Positions 37,418 through 43,545 of a stretch of 43,545 nucleotides of DNA are shown piece by piece (the first letter of the stretch is position 1; every line of letters starts with the position of its first letter). Both the position numbers and the translations under genes were made by a program. The notes beneath the pieces are model-generated. The model did not search any database, was not told the origin of the DNA, and saw only the letters and a list, made by a program, of their open reading frames with translations. The stretch is from Lentisphaeria bacterium (GTDB lineage Bacteria; Verrucomicrobiota; Lentisphaeria; Victivallales; JAADHT01), in the NCBI GenBank assembly GCA_015486135.1, contig WFSE01000002.1, positions 1 to 43,545 on the forward strand. The letters are read 5' to 3'.

Positions 37418-38443
37418 ATGAATTGCGCGAAGGAGCTTGCAAGGGGATCTCTGAGTGTTTTGTTTCTTTCCATTGTTTTGAAAGCTGTTTCCGTGGTCGG
37501 TGACGACGCTTCTGTCCCCGCTTCGAACAAGACAGTAAAGGTCGCCGCAATACAGGCCGCAACTAGAGTCGGATTGATTAGCTACAATCGCAAATTGTTG
37601 GCGTCTCTAATCGTTAAAGCGGCGAAAAACGGTGCGAAGATAGTCGTTACTCCGGAATGTGCGTTGCAGGGGTATATGGATGTTGGTGGCGACGTGGTAT
37701 GGGCTGCGAATGCGGTTTCCGAGGACAACGAGCTTCCTGTGGAGAAAGGGGCGGCGACGTTGAAGGATCCCTCGATAAAGTATTTTCAAGGACTGGCCAA
37801 GAAGCTCAAAATATATATATGCCTCGGATTCATTGAGAAGGCTTTGGAGTCTCGGGAGAAGGGGGCTACGGAGGGAGCGTCCAGTGCTGCGGAAAAGGGG
37901 GCCCGTGATGAAAAAAACGACGCGAAAAACGCGGCTAAAGTTTGGAAGTATTACAATGCGCAGATTCTTATCGCTCCGAATGGCAAAATAATCGCCCATC
38001 ATCGAAAATGGAACTTGTGGCCCCCGGGAGACGGGGGATGGGCCTCTCAAGGGAAATTGGAGCCACAGGTCGTTGATACCGAATACGGCCGCATCGGACT
38101 GATGATCTGTTTCGACCTGCATGTGCTCACGCCTATCCTAGCTAAGCAAAAGGCCGACATCGTTCTTTTCTCGGTTGGCTGGCTTGGACCCAACGAGGAG
38201 AATTGGTTTCACAACGTCTTTCCCCGGGACTACGTGAAACCTTATGGTTTCAGCCTAGTGTTGGCTAATTGGTCTGCCGAGGAGTTGGCGGAACCTTGGC
38301 CTGGAGCTGGATATAGCTCCGTGTACGATGGCACCGGGAAGGTTTTGGCCAAAGCAAAAGGGGTGAAGGGATCAGAGATCGTTTACGCTGAGATAAAAGC
38401 ACACCCGATTCCCTTTGGGAAAAACGATTCATCTCCCAAATAG
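37418..38443 (+). CDS. Exported carbon-nitrogen hydrolase (nitrilase/amidase superfamily)
   Basis: About 341 residues from ATG 37418 (GTGGAGA upstream; the frame opens at 37349). Residues 8-27 (ARGSLSVLFLSIVLKAVSVV) form a signal peptide, unusual for this largely cytoplasmic superfamily. The catalytic Glu-Lys-Cys are visible: VTPECALQGY, AHHRKWNLW and GLMICFDLH. The fold segments VAAIQAATRVG and ILIAPNGKIIAHH agree. An Ala/Lys/Glu-rich insertion (about residues 150-180) lies between strands. It probably hydrolyses an amide or nitrile outside the cytoplasm; the substrate is unknown. It may be read through from the atp operon, 95 nt upstream. Confidence 0.87.
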   Translation: MNCAKELARGSLSVLFLSIVLKAVSVVGDDASVPASNKTVKVAAIQAATRVGLISYNRKLLASLIVKAAKNGAKIVVTPECALQGYMDVGGDVVWAANAVSEDNELPVEKGAATLKDPSIKYFQGLAKKLKIYICLGFIEKALESREKGATEGASSAAEKGARDEKNDAKNAAKVWKYYNAQILIAPNGKIIAHHRKWNLWPPGDGGWASQGKLEPQVVDTEYGRIGLMICFDLHVLTPILAKQKADIVLFSVGWLGPNEENWFHNVFPRDYVKPYGFSLVLANWSAEELAEPWPGAGYSSVYDGTGKVLAKAKGVKGSEIVYAEIKAHPIPFGKNDSSPK

Positions 38444-38470
38444 GGCTCGCCAATTATTCAGTGAGCCCTA
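38441..38470. terminator. Bidirectional terminator containing both stop codons and repeat copy C
   Basis: TAGGGCTC (38441-38448) and GAGCCCTA (38463-38470) form an 8-bp stem with a 14-nt loop, followed on the plus strand by TTTGTTTTT. The plus-strand stop TAG (38441-38443) and the minus-strand stop (38468-38470) are both stem bases. The loop and right arm are the third copy (38449-38468) of the dispersed 20-bp repeat. Confidence 0.65.
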
Positions 38471-41400
38471 TTTGTTTTTCGTTCCATAAGCCATGACTTC
38501 CACTAAATGAACAAAGTTATTATGATTATGCTTTAGCATGTTAACTCTGATGTATCGCATCCGCTGAGGCTGGATGTTAAACGAATATCCGCTCCCGTCC
38601 TTAGGGGTGAATTTTGTGTTTTTACTGAAATCTATAATCTGCTTCCAGTTTTTTCCATCCATGGATCCGTCAATAGTAAACTGGTAATATCTGTCAGGCG
38701 GTAAATAATAAGTTACTACGACAATCTTACTTACTGTTTCCGGTTTCTGCATATCCACCTGCCACCAGGCGCTTCCTATTGTCCCGTTAGTAGTTGACTC
38801 CCAGTACCTCGAACTGTTTTTCTTTTTTCCGTCATTGGCAAGTGATGCGCTTTTGCTATGGTTGGAGCTACTTACTGGTTTCCCGGTTGTCAGGCTGTAT
38901 GCCTCGCGCATTGCGAGATTCGATTTATCAATCTTTTCCCAGTTGCGCATGGTAACGCCAAGGTTCAGGATAACAGATGGAGTTTTTGTTTCATTAATGG
39001 CTTCATATTTAAGAGTGACATTACGAGTTGTGCCAGGACGCCAGGAAGGCAGGTCTCTACGGTAGCCGGGCAGATGAGTTTCCCCGATTACGTTATGGTT
39101 TTTGTCATATATCCAAGCAATAGGTATGTTGTAAGGTATGGAGATATACTGCCCTGGTTTCAGTGTCACTGGTAATTCAATGGTATTGCCACTGAAGGCG
39201 ACCCTGATGTTTTTTACAGGGCCTGAAGCGTTTGCGGGAAGCCTTACAATCATCATCGGGAAGAAGTTCCTGCCACCCTGGTCAGGATAAGTAACACTCC
39301 ACTCCGCCTTGCCTGGAAGAGGCTTGTGTACAAGATCAACCGAAAGTCCGGCGCAATTGTAATAAATGCCGGGATTATGAGTCCATTTCCAGGAGATTGA
39401 ACATTTCTTAAGTCCCGCAAGATTATTAGATGTCTCAATGTCAAATTCGGAAGATGGAATTGTTTTAAGTTTAGGGTTCATCCATCGTCCAAGATATTTC
39501 AATCGGACCTTTCCATCTCGTCCTTTTGCAACATCATACTTGGTGTCAATTTGCCGCAAAGATATTTTCTTGATTTCGCTTAGGTTATTCTTATCTCTCA
39601 GCTCTTCCCATAGGCTAAGTTTCTCGCAAATTTTATCCTTGAGAGGATTCTTGTCAAAGCTATTAACACCTAGGGCGAGGTCAACTCCAGATTCCCACCC
39701 GACAACACGTGCCATCAACCAATTTATATCATCAACGCTCTTTGCTTTTTCAGGATAATACTGCCCCATCTTATTTGGCATAAGATTATTTCTGAGCTGC
39801 ACCTGGCGCATCAAGCGGTATGTCAGCATAGTTCCCCTGAACCCTTTCTCAAGCTCAAACTCACCCCAGCTCTGGTATGATATAGTATGCCAGTCATAGT
39901 TGTCCTGATTACTTGCAGAGTAAAGCATGTCGATTTTTTTGAATTTGCTGTATATGGTTTGTAGAAATACGTTTTTAGAGTAAGTTCCATGCCCCGTAAC
40001 AAGGCAACTTTCAAACCCATCCAAAACGACCTTTCTATTGTTGCACTCTTTTGTGATGCGTACAATATTTCCGGCGAGTTCGTTGTTCATATCCACAGTT
40101 CCCGGAAACAAGTTGCTATACCCACCGAAGTAAAGCAACTTAACTTTAGAGCCTTTTTTATGCGCTTTAGCATTTGTGTAGAAATAGCCGCGCTCACCAT
40201 CAGATACAACAATTTCGTCTCCTTTAACCTTACAATGTTTAAATTGGATAAGCTCGTTGCCAATCTGAAGGACAATATGTCCCGGATCTTTCATTACACT
40301 CGCAACAGCAGGTGAAGACTTGAGTTTAATTATCTTGGAACCGCTATCAAGATTTTTGCCGAGAACGGCTTTTGGGGCATAAGCGGCAAGGCGTTTATCG
40401 GGTATAGGTGCAAGAAATGGCTCGGGCCCACTCATTGGCTTTGTGAATCCGCTAAGAGTGTATGTTGTCAATCCGAGACCAGCCTTAAGCGCTTTGTCTG
40501 CGTATTTATTGTAAACAGGCAATCCTCCCGACCAAAATTTGTCGCTTATTTCAAAATGTCCCCAGTTTTTATAATAACCTTGAAAACGGCAGATTGTTCC
40601 TGCATTCATCGCCTTAGCCAGTTTTATGCAACTTTCAGCGGTGCTTTGCTGAATGTCGGCCCATAAACAAATTTTTTGAACATCTTTTGAACGCTTTTGC
40701 CATTTACCATGATATGTTGGATGTGGGAGGTTTTCTCCACGTTCTATCTTTTCAATAACGCTCAATTCATTGTTTTTTCCAGCTTTGACACCGAAAACAG
40801 CAACCTTTGACCCGAGAACAGTCAACCCTTTAATTGGAGTGGAAATTCTGTTAGAGCTAAATTCGCGAGGGTGAGAGTGGTCAAGCGACCACAGGGAAAT
40901 TTTAGACCCGCCATTTTCAAAGTTGGCGGCAAATGACATACCGTTGCAGTCCTCTCCGTCGGTATTTGGTTCCGCGCTGATCATTCCGATAGTAAAGTTG
41001 TCGGAACGATTAAGCCCGAGCCATTCCGCAACTGGACCGCGCATTATTGTATGTACGGGCCCCCATGTAATATGGCTTACTTTGTTAACGTGCGTGATAC
41101 TATCAAGCTTGAATAGAATATAACCGTTTTTGGGGGATAGTGATACCGTTGCGACTACTCCTTCCGGAAAAGTGAGCGCCACAACACTTTTTTTGCGGCT
41201 TTCAGATTTCACTTCCATTGAAAGGGGAACAAGACGTTTGCATTTGCGGATATTCAATGCATCTCTGCCGGATGCGTACAAGAAGCATTCGATGAGGTTG
41301 CTACTCTTTGATTTATTAATATAATCCTTTCCATCCGCAGTGTTCTTGAGCATGGAGATTCGGCCTTTTTCATCTATCCTCAACTTTAGAGAGCCGGAAT

Positions 41401-41479
41401 TAACGGTTAACCCCGCGGCGAAGAGGGTTGAAGATAAGGCGATAAAGAAGATAATTGAAATACTTAATCTAAAAACCAT
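38468..41479 (-). CDS. Large exported protein with C-terminal discoidin (F5/8C) domain, probably carbohydrate-active
   Basis: About 1003 residues from ATG 41479 (AGGTG upstream; the frame opens at 41569 but the signal MVFRLSISIIFFIALSSTLFAA starts here). An N-terminal beta-rich domain (about 20-270) is followed by a probable TIM-barrel-like centre with aromatic- and Asp-rich segments (GTICRFQGYYKNWGHFEI, KVVLDGFESC, YSASNQDNYDWHTISYQSWGEFE). C-terminal beta regions end in an F5/8C domain at about 870-1000 (SASLANDGKKKNSSRYWEST, AWWQVDMQKPETVSKIVVVTYY, RYIRVNML). This architecture suits polysaccharide degradation, but I cannot assign a GH family or catalytic residues. GC is about 41 % against about 55-60 % around it, so recent transfer is likely. 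Confidence 0.75.
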   Translation of the reverse strand: MVFRLSISIIFFIALSSTLFAAGLTVNSGSLKLRIDEKGRISMLKNTADGKDYINKSKSSNLIECFLYASGRDALNIRKCKRLVPLSMEVKSESRKKSVVALTFPEGVVATVSLSPKNGYILFKLDSITHVNKVSHITWGPVHTIMRGPVAEWLGLNRSDNFTIGMISAEPNTDGEDCNGMSFAANFENGGSKISLWSLDHSHPREFSSNRISTPIKGLTVLGSKVAVFGVKAGKNNELSVIEKIERGENLPHPTYHGKWQKRSKDVQKICLWADIQQSTAESCIKLAKAMNAGTICRFQGYYKNWGHFEISDKFWSGGLPVYNKYADKALKAGLGLTTYTLSGFTKPMSGPEPFLAPIPDKRLAAYAPKAVLGKNLDSGSKIIKLKSSPAVASVMKDPGHIVLQIGNELIQFKHCKVKGDEIVVSDGERGYFYTNAKAHKKGSKVKLLYFGGYSNLFPGTVDMNNELAGNIVRITKECNNRKVVLDGFESCLVTGHGTYSKNVFLQTIYSKFKKIDMLYSASNQDNYDWHTISYQSWGEFELEKGFRGTMLTYRLMRQVQLRNNLMPNKMGQYYPEKAKSVDDINWLMARVVGWESGVDLALGVNSFDKNPLKDKICEKLSLWEELRDKNNLSEIKKISLRQIDTKYDVAKGRDGKVRLKYLGRWMNPKLKTIPSSEFDIETSNNLAGLKKCSISWKWTHNPGIYYNCAGLSVDLVHKPLPGKAEWSVTYPDQGGRNFFPMMIVRLPANASGPVKNIRVAFSGNTIELPVTLKPGQYISIPYNIPIAWIYDKNHNVIGETHLPGYRRDLPSWRPGTTRNVTLKYEAINETKTPSVILNLGVTMRNWEKIDKSNLAMREAYSLTTGKPVSSSNHSKSASLANDGKKKNSSRYWESTTNGTIGSAWWQVDMQKPETVSKIVVVTYYLPPDRYYQFTIDGSMDGKNWKQIIDFSKNTKFTPKDGSGYSFNIQPQRMRYIRVNMLKHNHNNFVHLVEVMAYGTKNK

Positions 41480-41784
41480 GTTACACCTACTATTTGTTAA
41501 AACTACGAGTGATGGGACATCCAATTTCCCGACAACACATAGAGTATCTCCTTGGGGGGGGGATGTCAAGTTGATTTGAGGTCGTCGTGCGTGTTCTAAT
41601 GGTTTTAAAAAAAGTTGGTTCCTTTTCGTTTTGAGTGGGGGATTTTACATTTCAGGCTAACCGTGACAGGAATGCCCCCATCTCCTTCGTTGGAAAAAAC
41701 GGGGAGGGGCATGCGCTCATCCCCTGTTTTCTTTTGAGAAAGAGCAAAATTAGCCAGGTTGATAATGGTGTGCGTTTTCGGTTT
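41480..41784. other. Intergenic region with a stem-loop
   Basis: These 305 nt separate the large exported protein (start) from GNAT (stop), both on the minus strand. ATGCCCC (41672-41678) and GGGGCAT (41706-41712) form a stem that may end GNAT transcription. G- and T-rich runs near 41557-41640 probably include the promoter of the large gene, but no clear -35/-10 pair was identified. Confidence 0.4.
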
Positions 41785-42390
41785 TTAGATTTCTTTTTCC
41801 ATCACGTACGAGTCTCCAGAGCTTTCCATGCAGGAGCCGATTGTTTTGAACCCATTTTTCTCGTAGGCTTTTATCGCGGGGGTGTTTTCTTTTAGCACTG
41901 TTACCCGGAGGTTCTTCGTTCCTTTGTGTTTGGCCTCGGCGCGGCATCTCTCCAAGAGTTTCGCCGCTATTCCGCGTCTTCTGTGTTCTTTCATAACGAG
42001 AAGCACCCAGATTTTTCCGAAGGAATCGGTTGGAGGCACGTCAGAGCGTTCGTTGTGGCCGGTTATGGAAAGGGCCACTCGGAGGAACTTGAGCGGTTTG
42101 AAGCCGTAGGCGAGTAGAAGGGTTTTCAGCGTTCGGGAATAGAAGCGCCAGTGTTTCGGCCCCGAGAAGGCCCGGAAGGCGATTTCATCGTGGGTGTATA
42201 TCAGTATGCCGACGATTTCCCCCGCGTCGTTCTTTTCCAGTAGAATGGATTCCGGGTCGAAATCGTTGAAAAGACGCGTCTTGTCTCTGAAAAAGCGAAA
42301 GTCCGCGGCTGGTTTCCTCAAATGGGCGTCCTCAACGCTCGGGGATATGTGCATCGCCGCGATAACATTAATCTCTTCATTCGTGGGCAT
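41785..42390 (-). CDS. GNAT-family N-acetyltransferase
   Basis: A 201-residue protein. The acetyl-CoA-binding motif is clear in KIWVLLVMKEHRRRGIAAKLLERCRAEAKHKG, followed by NLRVTVLKENTPAIKAYEKNGFKTIG, the usual motifs A and B of GNAT enzymes. The N-terminal about 100 residues are specific to this protein and hold the substrate side (GEIVGILIYTHDEIAFRAF). The substrate cannot be told from sequence. AGGGAAAAC precedes the ATG. It is divergent from the glycosyltransferase gene, with 146 nt between. Confidence 0.88.
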   Translation of the reverse strand: MPTNEEINVIAAMHISPSVEDAHLRKPAADFRFFRDKTRLFNDFDPESILLEKNDAGEIVGILIYTHDEIAFRAFSGPKHWRFYSRTLKTLLLAYGFKPLKFLRVALSITGHNERSDVPPTDSFGKIWVLLVMKEHRRRGIAAKLLERCRAEAKHKGTKNLRVTVLKENTPAIKAYEKNGFKTIGSCMESSGDSYVMEKEI

Positions 42391-42536
42391 AATTGTTTTC
42401 CCTAGGCTGGCTCCGCATGCCCGCTCCCGGGCGGGGAGGGGACATTAGAAATATCGTTCGTCGCTGGCGACGTGTCAAACACGCGTTGTCTTTAATCGGG
42501 GGCGGGGTTAATGTGTCTTGGGAGGCATGCGTTTCA

Positions 42537-43545
42537 ATGAAATCGGTGGCGTTGGTCATAACTAGAATGGTCCCCGGAGGGGCCAGCGAGGTCCTCCGGC
42601 GCATTGTCGAAGGGGGGAGGGGGAGATACTCCTTCACTTTGATGACAGGCTCGGAGGACGCCAACCAGGCGCTTCTCGACAATTTGGGAGGTCTCTGCGA
42701 GGTTGTTGTCGTACCCCACATGGTCAGAAGCATATCGCCGTTGAACGATTTTCTCGCCTTCCGCGAATTACGCGCCATGCTCGAGAAGGGAAAGTTCGAT
42801 ATAGTCCACACTCACACCTCGAAAGCGGGTTTCCTCGGGCGTTTGGCGGCTGCCAACGCAGGTGTCCAAAGGATAATCCATTCAACGCATGGCGCGATTT
42901 ACGCGGAGGGCGGAAACATAAAAGGAGTGCCATCGTCGACGATGGGACAACGTCTCCTCCTTATGGCGGAACGCCATGCTGGGAAACGTATGTTTCGAAT
43001 GACGGTGTTGAGCGAGAGCGAGAGGAGATTATGTCTTGAACTGGGACTTTCCTCATCCGACAACACTGTGGTTGTCCCCAATGGCGTGGATTCCGCGGAA
43101 TTCGCGGTTTCCAAAAAAGAACGCGTCGAGGCTAGGAAAACCACGGGGGTGCCTGGAGAAAGGGCGGTTTTTCTTTCGGTGGGGCGTCTGGCCGCGGAGA
43201 AGGGGCATGCCATCCTTCTTGAGGCTTTCGCGTCGGTAGCGGAAAACATGACGGCAAAGGGGCGTCCTCCTCCCTTGCTGGTGCTTGTTGGGGATGGTCC
43301 TGAGCGGGGCGCTTTGCTTCGGAGATGCGACGACCTCGGGATCAAGTCTCGATGGTCTCCCGCGGATGGCGCGGACAGCGGTGGCGGCTCGATAGCCGAT
43401 TTTGGCGATGCCCGCGTTGTATTTACCGGATTTAGACGCGAAATACGCGAATTTCTAGCATTGGCCGACCTGTTCGTTTTGCCATCTTTCTACGAGGGCT
43501 TTGGCATTGCAGTTTTGGAGGCGATGGCGGCTGGATTGCCGGTCG
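42537..43545 (+). CDS. Glycosyltransferase family 4 (GT-B), truncated by the window edge
   Basis: The frame is open from ATG 42537 (GGGAGG about 12 nt upstream) to the end of the window, 336 codons. The N-terminal Rossmann domain starts SVALVITRMVPGGASEVLRRI and includes DIVHTHTSKAGFLGRLAA and IIHSTHGAIY. VVPNGVDSAEF leads into the C-terminal domain with FLSVGRLAAEKGHAILLEAF, LVGDGPERGALL, VVFTGFRREIREFLALADLFVLPSFYEGFGIAVLEAMAAGLPV, the E-x7-E donor-binding motif of GT4. It should transfer a sugar from a nucleotide-sugar to a surface glycan or lipid intermediate. Only about 40-50 residues are likely missing. Confidence 0.92.
   Translation, partial: MKSVALVITRMVPGGASEVLRRIVEGGRGRYSFTLMTGSEDANQALLDNLGGLCEVVVVPHMVRSISPLNDFLAFRELRAMLEKGKFDIVHTHTSKAGFLGRLAAANAGVQRIIHSTHGAIYAEGGNIKGVPSSTMGQRLLLMAERHAGKRMFRMTVLSESERRLCLELGLSSSDNTVVVPNGVDSAEFAVSKKERVEARKTTGVPGERAVFLSVGRLAAEKGHAILLEAFASVAENMTAKGRPPPLLVLVGDGPERGALLRRCDDLGIKSRWSPADGADSGGGSIADFGDARVVFTGFRREIREFLALADLFVLPSFYEGFGIAVLEAMAAGLPV

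Overview
The window is a gene-dense stretch of a bacterial chromosome of roughly 55 % GC, with local drops to about 40-45 % GC. It carries core genes (F-type ATP synthase, lysS, mnmE, smpB, tgt, folC, apt) among secreted glycoside-hydrolase-type proteins, a REP-associated transposase, and hypothetical families of a style I associate with the PVC group (the 484-aa protein with a pseudopilin-like tail, the TPR protein, the 310-aa secreted protein). A Lentisphaerota/Verrucomicrobiota-like organism is my best guess; it is an inference from gene style, and no rRNA is present to prove it.

Layout. 1-760: AT-rich two-gene module, a frameshifted HEPN-domain gene followed 1 nt later by an unrecognised partner cut by the window edge. 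1010-3325: family B DNA polymerase. 3446-7985 (minus): five-gene envelope-type operon (membrane protein, NamZ-like muramidase, DUF167, PAP2/AUR1-like phosphatase, orphan peptide-type ABC permease), preceded at about 8033-8163 by a promoter plus a structured element that may be a small RNA. 8213-11367 (minus): HtrA-type protease, then smpB-wecB. 11460-13770: a RAYT transposase with inverted copies of its repeat, tandem-repeat expansions and one unknown gene. 13905-16895: GH2 lipoprotein, followed by a hairpin-rich MITE-like region. 17286-18740: PVC-style hypothetical. 18853-20232: mnmE, divergent from a long plus-strand run 20351-30247 (TPR protein, thymidylate-synthase-like protein, folC, small secreted coiled-coil protein, tgt, 42-aa zinc ribbon, hexapeptide acetyltransferase, apt, metallophosphoesterase, secreted protein, lysS). 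30404-37323: ATP synthase operon in the order BEFHAGDC. 37418-38443: nitrilase-family hydrolase. 38468-41479 (minus): AT-rich 1003-aa secreted discoidin-domain protein. 41785-42390: GNAT. 42537-end: GT4 glycosyltransferase, cut by the window edge.

The most notable observation is in the ATP synthase operon. The alpha subunit is a single 731-codon ORF in which a complete F1-alpha (about residues 1-514) is joined by a linker to a C-terminal PTS EIIA type-2 (PtsN-like) domain that keeps both conserved histidines. In the same operon epsilon is only 82 residues and lacks the C-terminal helical inhibitory domain, and c has an about 30-residue tail. I know of no described ATP synthase with a PTS-type phosphoacceptor domain; a regulatory link between phosphotransfer and ATP synthesis is a testable inference. 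Other items worth a second look are a 20-bp repeat found in three distant intergenic sites, the candidate small RNA near 8030-8124, the frameshifted HEPN module and the divergent thymidylate-synthase-like enzyme next to folC.
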